Positions 8,714-17,198 of a stretch of DNA of 64,000 nucleotides are shown here, piece after piece (the first letter of the stretch is position 1; the number at the start of each line of letters is the position of its first letter). The DNA is taken from positions 1,550,001 through 1,614,000 of the forward strand of contig OY760195.1 in the NCBI GenBank assembly GCA_963663375.1, given 5' to 3'. The notes below the pieces were generated by a model. The model was given only the letters and a program-made list of their open reading frames with translations. It had not been told where the DNA came from and did not search any database. The translations under genes were made by a program, and so were the position numbers. The stretch comes from JAYREN01 sp963663375. Its GTDB lineage: Bacteria; Acidobacteriota; Holophagae; Holophagales; Holophagaceae.

Positions 8714-9637
8714 TTACCCGACAACGACGCCCTGGGTCCCCCAAGGCTGCAGTGCCTGGAGGGCGGGCTGAATGGGCTTGCCCGGGCGCTGCAGATGCGT
8801 CAACTCCAGCGCCTGGCCATCGCCAGCGCTCAGCCAGGCCCCCTCGCGGCTCCATCGCAGGGTTCCAGGCGGGTCAGTGGCGGGACGAAGGCCGCCCACG
8901 GCGCTCACCTTGAGCACCGAATCCGCCAAGTGGAATTCCACCCCCGGCCAAGGCTGAAGTGCGCGCACCTGGCGGTGGAGCTCCAGGGCGGACCGGGTGA
9001 AATCCAGCCGCGCCATGTCCCGGCTCAACTTGGGCGCCAGGGTGGCCAGGCTATCGTCCTGGGGTCTGGGGGCGGCCGTGCCCGCCAATAACCCGGGCAG
9101 TTCACCCATGAGCAGCCTCGCCGCATCTTCGGCCAATGCCGCTAGCAGTCCCTCGGCCGTGTCTGACCGCAGGATGGGTCGCCGACTCACGGCCACCACC
9201 GGACCAGCATCCAGGCCCGGCGTGATCCGCATGAGGCTCACGCCCGTTTCGTCATCGCCCATGAGGATCGCGTGGTTCACGGGGGAGGCGCCGCGCCACC
9301 GGGGCAGCAGGGAGAAATGCAGATTCCAGGCGCCCAGGGGGCAGGAATCCAGCATCCAGCGAGGCAGGATGTGGCCATAGGCCACCACGATGGCCAGATC
9401 GATGGCCAGGCCTTCCCAAAGATCACGACTGTCCGACTGCTTCCAGCTCTCCGGTTGATACACAGAGAGCCCGCGTTCCAGGGCGGCCACCTTGACGGGA
9501 GGCGCCTCCAGGTGGCGACCCCGGCCCTGGGGCCGATCCGGGTTGCAGAATACGACTTGCACAGCGTGAGCCTCGGCCAGGACCGACAAGACCGGGACCG
9601 CCACCGCGGGCGTCCCCAGAAATGCGATGCGCACCAC
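8714..9637 (-). CDS. fmt: Methionyl-tRNA formyltransferase
   Basis: The enzyme transfers a formyl group from 10-formyl-THF to Met-tRNA(fMet) for translation initiation. The 307-aa sequence opens with MVRIAFLGTPAVAVPVL and contains the catalytic region NLHFSLLPRWRGASP (Asn and His of the formyl-transfer site) and LDAGP (Asp). A C-terminal tRNA-binding domain occupies the last ~100 residues. It begins 1 bp after the def stop, so fmt and def are a translationally coupled pair, the usual bacterial arrangement. Confidence 0.96.
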   Translation of the reverse strand: MVRIAFLGTPAVAVPVLSVLAEAHAVQVVFCNPDRPQGRGRHLEAPPVKVAALERGLSVYQPESWKQSDSRDLWEGLAIDLAIVVAYGHILPRWMLDSCPLGAWNLHFSLLPRWRGASPVNHAILMGDDETGVSLMRITPGLDAGPVVAVSRRPILRSDTAEGLLAALAEDAARLLMGELPGLLAGTAAPRPQDDSLATLAPKLSRDMARLDFTRSALELHRQVRALQPWPGVEFHLADSVLKVSAVGGLRPATDPPGTLRWSREGAWLSAGDGQALELTHLQRPGKPIQPALQALQPWGTQGVVVG

Positions 9638-9638
9638 C

Positions 9639-10145
9639 CTAGCGCCCCGAACGGATCTTCTGATACTTGCGCTGGATGACCTGGCGCTTCACCGGGCCGA
9701 AGTACTCCACAAAGAGGCGCCCGCGCAGATGATCGATCTCGTGGCAGAAGGCCCGGGCCAGGAGATCCTCGCCCTCCAGCTCGTACCAGGAGCCATCGGG
9801 ACGGCGGTTCTTCACCCACACATGCTGAGGCCGCTCCAGCACCTCATGGACGCCAGGAATGGACAGGCAGCCTTCGGTGCCCACCTGGGAACCCTCTTCC
9901 CGCACGATCTCGGGGTTGATGAGCACCAGTTTCTGGGTCGGATCCTGCCCGCAGGAGACATCGATCACCGCCAGGTTGAGGTTGACGCCCACCTGGGGCG
10001 CGGCGATACCGAGGCCTTCCTCCGCCAAAGTGGTATCGAAGAGATCCTGGACGAGGGCCTCCAGCTCCGGTGTCCAGTCGCCAATATCGGCGCTGTTCTG
10101 CTTGAGTCGGGGATCCCCCCAGGTGATGACGGGTCGGACGGCCAT
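9639..10145 (-). CDS. def: Peptide deformylase
   Basis: A metal-dependent hydrolase that removes the N-formyl group from nascent proteins. All three family motifs are present: GLGIAAPQVG, EGCLSIP (Cys ligand) and HEIDHL (two His ligands and catalytic Glu). I chose the ATG at 10145 (168 aa) because TAGGAG lies about 6 nt upstream; an in-frame ATG 18 nt earlier lacks such a site. The first gene of the def-fmt pair, it is divergent from the PpiD-like foldase gene across a ~115-bp region that must hold both promoters. Confidence 0.96.
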   Translation of the reverse strand: MAVRPVITWGDPRLKQNSADIGDWTPELEALVQDLFDTTLAEEGLGIAAPQVGVNLNLAVIDVSCGQDPTQKLVLINPEIVREEGSQVGTEGCLSIPGVHEVLERPQHVWVKNRRPDGSWYELEGEDLLARAFCHEIDHLRGRLFVEYFGPVKRQVIQRKYQKIRSGR

Positions 10146-10260
10146 GCGTTCTCCTAGCTTCAAGTTTATTCCAGAGGCCGTTCCTTTGATACGCTAGGAG
10201 GTTCGGGTCCCCGTCGGCGTCCGCCCTGGGATCACGTTGGCCACGCATTCGGGAGTCTCC

Positions 10261-12174
10261 ATGCTTCGCAATTTCCGCCAAGTCTTCAAGGGCAACCAGA
10301 TGCCCATGACCATCGTGATGGGTGTGGTCCTGGTGGGGCTCGTGGCCTACCTGGCCCCCAGCTCCGGCAACCCCGAGGCCCCCGACAACGTGATGGCCCG
10401 GGTCTACGGCCGGGACGTGCTGAAGCGCGACTCGGATCGCCTGCTGTCCGACATGGCGAACCGCATGGGGCGCCAGGCCGACCTGGAACAGATGCTCCCC
10501 TTCCTTCAGCAGCGCGCCCTCAGCGACCTGGTCGGGCAGAAGCTCCGAGAGGAACTGGCCGAGCGCCACGGCATCCTGATCACCGACCTCGAAGTGCGGC
10601 AGGCCCTGGAAGCGAGGCTTCGCAAATACCCGGTCTTCGTGGACGACAAGGGCCAGCTTCTGGCCACCGCCGAGATCAACACCGTTCTTCGTGAGAACGG
10701 GCAGAGCCTCAACCTCTGGGAGCAGGAGCTCCGCGCCGAGCTGACCCTCCGCAAGCTCGTGGACCAGGAAGCCGCCAAGGTCCCCGTGGATCAGGCCTGG
10801 CTGAACCAGGAAAACCGCGTCCAGAACGAGAAGCTGAGTCTCGAGTCCGTGAGTCTGAGCCCCGATCCCGCGGCGGTTCCCGATCCCGGCGATGCCAAAC
10901 TCGCCGCCTTCCTCAAGGAGGGCGGTGCGCGCTTCCAGGTGCCGCCCCGTCGGGTGATCCAGTATGTGTCCCTGGATCAGGCCTCCTTCGGTGATGCCCT
11001 CAAGATCGACGACGCCACCCTGAAGACGGCCTACGATTCCAAGCTCGCCCAGTACACGGAGCTGAAAGTCAGCCACATCCTCTTCAAGGCCGAGAACGAG
11101 GCCCAGTTTGCAGAGGCCATGAAGAAGGCCCAAGACCTTCGCCCTCAGTTACTCGCGGGCAAGGACTTCAACAAGACCGCCGAGGAGCGCAGCGAGGATC
11201 CCTCGGCCAAGGCCAACCGGGGCCTCTACGACTGGTTCAAGGCGGGCACCATGGTCAAGCCCTTCGAAGAGGGCGCAATGGCCCTCAAGAATGGCGAGAT
11301 CAGCCAGCCCGTGCGCACCCAGTTCGGCATCCACCTCATCCGGCTGGAAGGCAAGCGCACCCGCAGCTTCGAGGAGGCGCGGGAGGAACTGCGCGCCCAG
11401 CTCGCCAACGAGCGCTTCGCCAGCAAGGCCAAGGAGCGGCTGGAGCAGCTCCGCAAGCGCGCCGGTGAGCGCGGCGACCTGGCCGCGGCGGCCCGGAATC
11501 TCGGCCTGAAGGTCCAGACCAGTCAGCCTTTCCTCAACGAACCCTCCGCCACCATCTCCGGGATTTCCGATGCCGGTCCCCTGGTCGGCGAGGCCTTCAG
11601 CCTGAAGGTGGGCCAGGTCTCCAAGCTCCTTCCCACCGGTTCCACCTTCACGGTCTTCCGGGTGCAGGAGGAACGCCCCGTCGCCGTGCCACCCCTGGCC
11701 GAGATCCGCGACCGCGTGCTGAGCGCCTGGAAGCTGGAGGAGGCCCGCAAGGCAGCCCAAGAGAAGGCCAAGGCCGCCGTGGCATCCGGCGACTTGAAAG
11801 CCCTGGGCGAACTCAAGAGCCAGGAGGGCGTGACCCTCGCCAGCCTCGGGGAACTGGGCCAGCATCCCGCCATCCGCAAGGCCCTTCTGGAAACTCCCGA
11901 GGGTCAGCTCACGCCCGTCCTTTGGAGCCCCGAGGGCAAGGCCTGGGTGGCTCGCATCAAGGGCCGCGTGGCCGCCGAACCCCTGACCTTCGAGAAGCGT
12001 CAGGCCCTGGTGCGCGAACTGCAGCGGGCGGCCAGCGAGAAGCTCCTGGTCTCCGAACTCCAGGACCTCGACACCAAGGGCCGCCTGCGCCCCGGCTTCA
12101 GCTCCCTCTGGGGCCGCTTCGGCGGCATCTGGATCAATCCCGAGACCGGGACCCGGCGAGGCGCCAACGAATAG
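10261..12174 (+). CDS. SurA/PpiD-like peptidyl-prolyl isomerase, membrane anchored
   Basis: The ATG at 10261 has GGGAG 6 nt upstream and gives 637 aa. A short cytoplasmic segment precedes one membrane helix (TIVMGVVLVGLVAYLAP), then a SurA-N-like chaperone region (about 40-190), a parvulin/PpiC domain near residues 275-370 (KVSHILFKAENEAQFAEAMK to FGIHLIRLEGKRTRSFEEA), and a long helical C-terminal region. This is the topology of PpiD-type periplasmic foldases that assist folding of exported proteins. It is monocistronic and ends at a very strong bidirectional terminator (12183-12228). Confidence 0.85.
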   Translation: MLRNFRQVFKGNQMPMTIVMGVVLVGLVAYLAPSSGNPEAPDNVMARVYGRDVLKRDSDRLLSDMANRMGRQADLEQMLPFLQQRALSDLVGQKLREELAERHGILITDLEVRQALEARLRKYPVFVDDKGQLLATAEINTVLRENGQSLNLWEQELRAELTLRKLVDQEAAKVPVDQAWLNQENRVQNEKLSLESVSLSPDPAAVPDPGDAKLAAFLKEGGARFQVPPRRVIQYVSLDQASFGDALKIDDATLKTAYDSKLAQYTELKVSHILFKAENEAQFAEAMKKAQDLRPQLLAGKDFNKTAEERSEDPSAKANRGLYDWFKAGTMVKPFEEGAMALKNGEISQPVRTQFGIHLIRLEGKRTRSFEEAREELRAQLANERFASKAKERLEQLRKRAGERGDLAAAARNLGLKVQTSQPFLNEPSATISGISDAGPLVGEAFSLKVGQVSKLLPTGSTFTVFRVQEERPVAVPPLAEIRDRVLSAWKLEEARKAAQEKAKAAVASGDLKALGELKSQEGVTLASLGELGQHPAIRKALLETPEGQLTPVLWSPEGKAWVARIKGRVAAEPLTFEKRQALVRELQRAASEKLLVSELQDLDTKGRLRPGFSSLWGRFGGIWINPETGTRRGANE

Positions 12175-12182
12175 TCGCCTTC

Positions 12183-12228
12183 CCCATTAAAGGAAGAGCC
12201 GCCCATCGGCGGCTCTTCCTTTAATGGG
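12183..12228. terminator. Perfect 21-bp stem bidirectional terminator
   Basis: Arms at 12183-12203 and 12208-12228 are exactly complementary around a 4-nt loop. The core is AGAGCCGCC, flanked by A-rich and T-rich outer parts, so it works as a rho-independent terminator in either direction. It sits between the convergent foldase gene and the ABC ATPase gene. Confidence 0.92.
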
Positions 12229-12234
12229 CGCCAT

Positions 12235-12882
12235 TCAGAGCTTCAGGGTGTGATCACAGAGGCGGGCCACGGCCCGTGGGTCGTGACTGATGAAGAGCAG
12301 GGCGAGGCTCTCGTGCTTCAGGTCCAGCAGAAGCTGGAGGAGATGGCCTGCCAGGGTGGGATCCAGGGCCGAAAGAGGTTCGTCCAGCACCAGCAGCCTG
12401 GGCTTCGACATGAGGGCCCGGGCCACGGAGAGGCGCTGGGCCAGACCGCCGGACCACTGGCCGGGACATTGCGCCAAAGCCGCTTCCGGGAATTTCACCC
12501 GCGCTGCGGCCGCCGCGACCCGCTCCCGCCGCCGAGGCGCCGTTTCCCGCCCGTGGATCACCAGCGGTTCCTCCAGGATTTCCCAGCCCGTTCGGTGAGG
12601 CGGCAGTGAGGCCAGGGGTTCCTGGAAGACCGCCTGGATTTCGGCCCGGCGAGGCCTGCGATTCCCTTCGGACAGGGCCGACCATGGCAGGCCATCCAGG
12701 CGCACCTCGCCTTCTTCGGCCTTCAGCAGCCCCAGGATGGCCCAGGCCAGCGTCGTCTTGCCCGAACCGCTGGCCCCCACCACCCCCATCGCCTCGCCCG
12801 CCTGGACCTCGAAGGAGAGGTCTCTCAGGATCCAGTGATCCCCCCTCCGAACTCCCAGATTGCGGACCTCCAGCAGGGGCAT
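12235..12882 (-). CDS. ABC transporter ATP-binding protein (Opp/Dpp-type), orphan
   Basis: A compact 215-aa nucleotide-binding domain. Walker A is GASGSGKTT, the Q-loop is in QAVFQEP, the signature is WSGGLAQR (Trp and Leu replacing the usual Leu and Gln), Walker B is LLVLDEP, the D-loop SALDP, and the switch His is in FISHDP. The sequence resembles oligopeptide or nickel ATPases (DppF/NikE) without their C-terminal extension. No permease or binding protein is nearby. The ATG at 12882 overlaps the serS stop by one base (TGATG), so it is probably co-translated with serS. Confidence 0.85.
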   Translation of the reverse strand: MPLLEVRNLGVRRGDHWILRDLSFEVQAGEAMGVVGASGSGKTTLAWAILGLLKAEEGEVRLDGLPWSALSEGNRRPRRAEIQAVFQEPLASLPPHRTGWEILEEPLVIHGRETAPRRRERVAAAAARVKFPEAALAQCPGQWSGGLAQRLSVARALMSKPRLLVLDEPLSALDPTLAGHLLQLLLDLKHESLALLFISHDPRAVARLCDHTLKL

Positions 12883-14153
12883 CAGCGGATGATGTCGCAT
12901 CCCAGGTAGGGCTGCAGGACCTTGGGCACCTTCACGCTGCCATCGGGCTGTTGGTAGTTTTCCAGGATGGCCACCCAGGTGCGCCCCACGGCCAGACCGC
13001 TGCCGTTGAGGGTGTGCACCAGTTGCGCCTTGGCCTTGGGCTCGGTGCCCTTGGAGCGGATGCTCGCCCGCCGGGCCTGAAAATCCCCGAACCAGCTGCA
13101 GGAGCTGATCTCGCGATAGCAGTTCTGGCTGGGCAGCCACACTTCCAGATCGTAGGTCTTGCGGCTGCTAAAGCCCATGTCGCCGGTGCAGAGCAGCATG
13201 CGGCGGTACGGCAGTTCCAGGGCCTCCAGAATGGCCTCGGCGCACTCGGTGAGGTGCTCCAGTTCCGCCTCGGCCTGCTCAGGCGTGGCGAATGCCACCA
13301 GCTCGACCTTGTGGAACTGATGCTGGCGGATGATGCCCTTGGTGTCCTTGCCGTAGCTGCCCGCCTCGCTGCGGAAGCAGGGCGTGAAGGCGCAGTGCCG
13401 CAGGGGAAGCTGCTCGCTGGGCAGGATCTCGTCGCGGTAGAGATTCGTGACGGGCACCTCCGCGGTGGGGATGAGGTAGAGCGCATCCTCGCCCCGATGG
13501 GTCTTGAAGAGATCCGCCTCGAACTTGGGCAGCTGGCCGGTGCCATACATGCTCTCCGGTAGCACCAGGTAGGGCGGCAGCACCTCGCCCCATCCCGCCG
13601 CCGTCTGGCGGTCCAGCATGAAGGAGATGAGCGAACGCTCCAGCTTGGCGCCCAGGCCCTTGAGCACGGCGAAGCGCGATCCGCTGATTTTGGCCGCCCG
13701 ATCCAGATCCAGGATGCCCAGCCGGGTGGCCAGGTCGATGTGATCCTTGGGGGCCTCGATCTTCGCAGGAGTGCCCCAGCGCTTGGTTTCCTGGTTGCCG
13801 TGTTCATCGCGGCCCACGGGCACACTGGCGTGGGGAAGATTGGGGATGGTGGCCAGGAAGTCCTTGAAGGCGGCCTCGGCCTCGCGCTCGGCGGCCTCCA
13901 GACCCGACAGCTTCTGGCCGACCTCCCGCTGGGCCGCGATCAAATGCTCGGCGTCCTGTTTCTCTCGCTTGAGCTTCGCGACCTCTTCGGATACGCGGTT
14001 GCGCTCGGCCTTAAGCACTTCCGCATCTTGGATCACCCGCCGCCGCTCGCCTTCCAGTTTCAGGTAGGTTTCCCGATCAAAGGCATAGCCCCGGCTGGAG
14101 AGACTCTGGATGACGGCATCGAGATCTTGGCGAAGCAGGGCGGGATCGAGCAT
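12882..14153 (-). CDS. serS: Seryl-tRNA synthetase
   Basis: Charges tRNA(Ser) with serine. The 423-aa protein has the N-terminal antiparallel coiled-coil tRNA-binding arm (residues about 28-105, rich in Glu, Arg and Lys) and a class II catalytic core. Motif 2 is seen in FRSEAGSYGKDTKGIIRQHQ and motif 3 in NGSGLAVGRTWVAILENYQ. The arm recognises the long variable loop of tRNA(Ser); one such tRNA, with anticodon CGA, is in this window at 52639. The ABC ATPase gene overlaps its stop codon. A GAGG lies 5 nt before the start. Confidence 0.97.
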   Translation of the reverse strand: MLDPALLRQDLDAVIQSLSSRGYAFDRETYLKLEGERRRVIQDAEVLKAERNRVSEEVAKLKREKQDAEHLIAAQREVGQKLSGLEAAEREAEAAFKDFLATIPNLPHASVPVGRDEHGNQETKRWGTPAKIEAPKDHIDLATRLGILDLDRAAKISGSRFAVLKGLGAKLERSLISFMLDRQTAAGWGEVLPPYLVLPESMYGTGQLPKFEADLFKTHRGEDALYLIPTAEVPVTNLYRDEILPSEQLPLRHCAFTPCFRSEAGSYGKDTKGIIRQHQFHKVELVAFATPEQAEAELEHLTECAEAILEALELPYRRMLLCTGDMGFSSRKTYDLEVWLPSQNCYREISSCSWFGDFQARRASIRSKGTEPKAKAQLVHTLNGSGLAVGRTWVAILENYQQPDGSVKVPKVLQPYLGCDIIR

Positions 14154-14578
14154 GGGGGCCTCGTAAAGATCCAGTTTACGGTGTGGGAGGGTCGGTTAGG
14201 CAGCGCCACAGTGCAAAGAATGGATTCTGCGCGCATCCGCGGGAAGGCGTGCCCCATTGACCCATCGCCGCGCATACCGTTTTGAAAATTCCCTTCGCGG
14301 AGGTAAACCGGTACGGTTCGGAGGGACTTGCGTGGTTCGTCGGTTGTGCATCTTTCCTCCGCGAGCCTCTGCTTTCCTCTGTGTCTCCGCGTAGAGCTTT
14401 TCGATTCAAGATCCGAGCCAGGGTACCTGTCGATCCGAACAACTCTCAAGTCCGCGCAGTTCAAGGACTCTCCAGGGATTCCCCGATGAACAAAAGAAGG
14501 GCGCCCCAGCACGAGAAGCCCCTGCCCTTCCACCCGAACTCCGCCTGATCGCGTCCCTGGATCCAGTTGGCTGAAATC
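14154..14578. other. Gene-free interval with decayed intergenic repeat
   Basis: About 425 bp without a convincing gene between serS and ansA. The middle (about 14285-14400) contains CTTCGCGGAGG, CCTCCGCGAG and CTCTGTGTCTCCGCGTAG, in both orientations. These resemble a GCGGAGAC-type intergenic repeat seen in many bacterial genomes. The short open frames here look like chance. A promoter for serS must lie here but I cannot place it. Confidence 0.5.
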
Positions 14579-15562
14579 CTAAAGGGGTTCGCCTGCCCAG
14601 GAACACTTGAAGGCCTGCCGCACCTCTGGAATGCCTCCGCCTGCGCCGAGCACCAGGCCCAGCTTGGCCAGAGCCGCCCAGCGGGTATGCACGCCTCCGG
14701 CGATGGCCCCCGCCTCTGCCGCCAGGGCGCCGAGTTCGTAGGTTTCCAGGTCCACACCGCCCCACAGGCACTGGGTGGTGATCACCACGGGAATACCACA
14801 GGCCTGGCAGTCTCCAAAGAGGCCTTGGAGATCCGGCCGTCCCATGGGCAGATTCCCGGCGCCGTATGCCTCGATGATCACCCCTCGGGTGCCCTCCGGG
14901 GGCAGGGCCCAGGGCATCCCCGGGAAGGGCGTGTAGACCGCAATCCGAGGCTCGAAGCAGCCCCCGATGCCTGCGGGCACTTGGCGCAGGAACTGCCCCG
15001 CATGGGGATGAACCTGCACGTGCAGCCCGAGTTCCGCCAGGGGCGGCAGGTTGGGCGTATCGAAGGCCTCATAGCGGTGGACGCTCAGCTTGTCCGCGGC
15101 CACCCCCCGATACCAGTGATCCCCAAAGCAGATGCCGACCTCCGCGACCCCCTTGGTGGCCAGCGTCACCGCATCCACGAGATTGCTGCGGGCATCGCTG
15201 CGGACGTAGGCCAGGGGCCGCTGGGAGCCCGTGAGCACCACCGGCTTGCCCAAGTCCGCCAACAGGAAGCCCAGCATCGATGCCGTGAAGGCCATGGTGT
15301 CCGTGCCATGCACCAGCACCACACCCCCGCAATCCTTCGACTCCGCGCGAATGAGCCCCGCCAGATTCAGGATGTCCACCGGCTCGTTAGTAGAGGAATC
15401 CTGATTGAAGGCCACCACCAGCTTCAGCTCCGCCAGCTGCCGCAGCTCCGGCACCTGCTCCAGGATCAGATCCAGCGAAGGCCCCGGCGCCAGCGAGGAA
15501 GGCTCCCCCGAGGGCGCCATGCCGAGGGTGCCGCCGGTGTGGATGAGGAGAATGGTGTGCAT
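14579..15562 (-). CDS. ansA: L-asparaginase, type I (cytosolic)
   Basis: Hydrolyses asparagine to aspartate and ammonia. The 327-aa protein has both active-site loops: IHTGGTLGM with the nucleophilic Thr at residue 12 region, and VLVHGTDTMAFTASML with the second Thr-Asp pair. SQRPLAYVRSDARSNL is typical of the AnsA type. There is no signal peptide, consistent with the cytosolic enzyme. It differs from the GatD asparaginase-fold protein at 46978-48414, which carries an extra N-terminal domain. Its downstream side is the quiet interval 14154-14578, and upstream is the insertion-sequence island. Confidence 0.9.
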   Translation of the reverse strand: MHTILLIHTGGTLGMAPSGEPSSLAPGPSLDLILEQVPELRQLAELKLVVAFNQDSSTNEPVDILNLAGLIRAESKDCGGVVLVHGTDTMAFTASMLGFLLADLGKPVVLTGSQRPLAYVRSDARSNLVDAVTLATKGVAEVGICFGDHWYRGVAADKLSVHRYEAFDTPNLPPLAELGLHVQVHPHAGQFLRQVPAGIGGCFEPRIAVYTPFPGMPWALPPEGTRGVIIEAYGAGNLPMGRPDLQGLFGDCQACGIPVVITTQCLWGGVDLETYELGALAAEAGAIAGGVHTRWAALAKLGLVLGAGGGIPEVRQAFKCSWAGEPL

Positions 15563-15567
15563 CTACA

Positions 15568-15708
15568 CACTCTATCCGGATCGTGTCATTCGAGCGGTCG
15601 GCTGCTGAACCAGGGTTCCAAACGAAATCGAACCCAAAGGCCAGAGTCTAGGTTCAAATTTGAAGAAAATGAGCACGGAGGCGATGCCGACCATGGCGCT
15701 GTAGTAGC
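15568..15708 (-). pseudogene. Possible remnant of a small membrane-protein gene cut by the IS
   Basis: Between ansA and the left end of the first IS5-type element, the minus strand encodes about 46 codons from an ATG at 15708. A hydrophobic stretch (GIASVLIFFKF) is followed by polar residues and a stop. It abuts the IS end, so it may be what is left of a gene disrupted by the insertion. No family is recognised and it may be spurious. Confidence 0.2.
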
Positions 15709-15751
15709 GCATCGTCTGGTTAGTCGAGCCTGAGAAAGCCCCTTCGGAGAA

Positions 15752-17128
15752 TCAAGCCGCCTGGAGGTGTAGACATGGGCACGGCCAGGCAAGTCTCGCC
15801 AGGGATGCTGCGAGGCCCTGAACGACTTCTGTAGGCATCCTGAGCCGCCAAATATCAAGGCAAAGAAGCCTGATCCTGGCCAGGATCTTCCGCAGGTTGT
15901 GGCTGGCGCCGCAGAGAACGGCGTTGATCACATCCCCCTTCATGCCCTTGAGGAAGTTCCGTCCGAGAAGTCCGTCCGCTTTCAGGTGGCCAATCTCGGG
16001 TTCGACGGCGGCACGCCGCCGGAGTTGGCGTTTGAGGGTGTAGCCGAGTTTGCGAGTGCCGCTGATGAGCACGCGGCTCCGCGTTTCTGGGATGCCGTGG
16101 CCCTTGTAGCCGCGATCCACGAAGGTCGTTCCCGGCACCTTTCCGGTGATCCGCGCCACTTGCTCCAGTTGGCGGTCCAGGGTGTGGCCGTCGAAGGGAT
16201 TGCCTGGGCAGGACTGGATGCCCACCACGAAGCCTTCCTTGTGGGTGACAGCAAGGCTCACCTTCACCCCGAACTCGTAGGGCTTGTGGGCTTTGCCTTT
16301 GGCGATGCACTCCACTTCGGACGCATGCAGGCTGTAGATCTTTCCCTTGGTGGTGCGCTTCTGGGTCAGGATCAACTCCGCCTTGATCATCGTGCCTTTG
16401 TGGGTCGCGTAGGCATCATCACTCAGCTTCCGTTCAACGTCGCGCATCACCCGGCCCGCCATGGTCTTCAGGCTGCGGAGCACTTTCTTCGCCCGCAGGA
16501 ACTGCTTGGCCTTCGCGTGTCCTCCATGCTTCTGGAAGGCCCGTCCCATCAGCTTTCGGTAGCTCTGCCGCAACGTGATGCCCTCCTGCTCCGCGATCTT
16601 GAGCATGGCCCGGTGGACCTTCCGATACAGCCGCGCATCCGTGGGATGCTCCACCGCCTTGGGCTGCACCGTGGTGTCCACGATGATCTTGTCCAGGCTG
16701 CCTTCCGTGATGGTTCGTGTGGTCTTGCCTGCGGTGAGGGTGGCCTGAAGAAGTCGCTCCACGCCGTCCTCGCCGATGCGCTGGCGCCAACGGGTCATCT
16801 GGCTGGGATCGATGGGCAGCGCGTGCTGGGAGAATTCCTCGCCGCAAAAGAACTGCCAGTAAGGGTTCTCGACCCACCCGTGGACCGTCTGCTCGTCCGA
16901 CAGCCCCTTGAGATGCTTGAGGTAATGGAGCCCTGCCATCAACCGGATCGGCACCGCAGGCCGCCCGTTGTCGGCGCAATACAGCGGGCCGAATTCCTCC
17001 GCCAGGCGATCCCAGGGAATCACCCCGGCCAGACGGACCATCTCGTGGTCCATGTCCAAGGCCAAATCGAGGCGCATGGTCGCGATCAGGGGCTGAGCAT
17101 GGGTTCTAGGCTTGGCTTTGGGCTTCAT
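15752..17128 (-). CDS. IS5-family DDE transposase, copy 1
   Basis: The ATG at 17128 gives 458 aa; a longer in-frame extension to 17320 runs into the IS30 gene and is not used. A DUF772-type N-terminal domain (RLMAGLHYLKHLKGLSDEQ) precedes the RNase-H-fold catalytic domain. The DDE residues are likely the Asp in IIVDTTVQPKAVEHP, the Asp in TTFVDRGYKGHG and the Glu in RRAAVEPEIGHLK. The frame is intact, so the protein may be functional, but the element is split by IS30. It is closely related to the transposase at 18397-19770 yet differs at many positions, so these are not recent identical copies. Confidence 0.88.
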   Translation of the reverse strand: MKPKAKPRTHAQPLIATMRLDLALDMDHEMVRLAGVIPWDRLAEEFGPLYCADNGRPAVPIRLMAGLHYLKHLKGLSDEQTVHGWVENPYWQFFCGEEFSQHALPIDPSQMTRWRQRIGEDGVERLLQATLTAGKTTRTITEGSLDKIIVDTTVQPKAVEHPTDARLYRKVHRAMLKIAEQEGITLRQSYRKLMGRAFQKHGGHAKAKQFLRAKKVLRSLKTMAGRVMRDVERKLSDDAYATHKGTMIKAELILTQKRTTKGKIYSLHASEVECIAKGKAHKPYEFGVKVSLAVTHKEGFVVGIQSCPGNPFDGHTLDRQLEQVARITGKVPGTTFVDRGYKGHGIPETRSRVLISGTRKLGYTLKRQLRRRAAVEPEIGHLKADGLLGRNFLKGMKGDVINAVLCGASHNLRKILARIRLLCLDIWRLRMPTEVVQGLAASLARLAWPCPCLHLQAA

Positions 17129-17198
17129 CGGTACACCGGATTCGGGGGGTTCGTCCCTACCTTTCTGGTGTACGGCATACGCAATAGGTTCGGCGGTT

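Noticed and set aside
14060..14533. Minus-strand open frame of 157 codons between ansA and serS
   Set aside because: It overlaps the serS start, has no domain or ribosome-binding site, and spans the decayed repeat.
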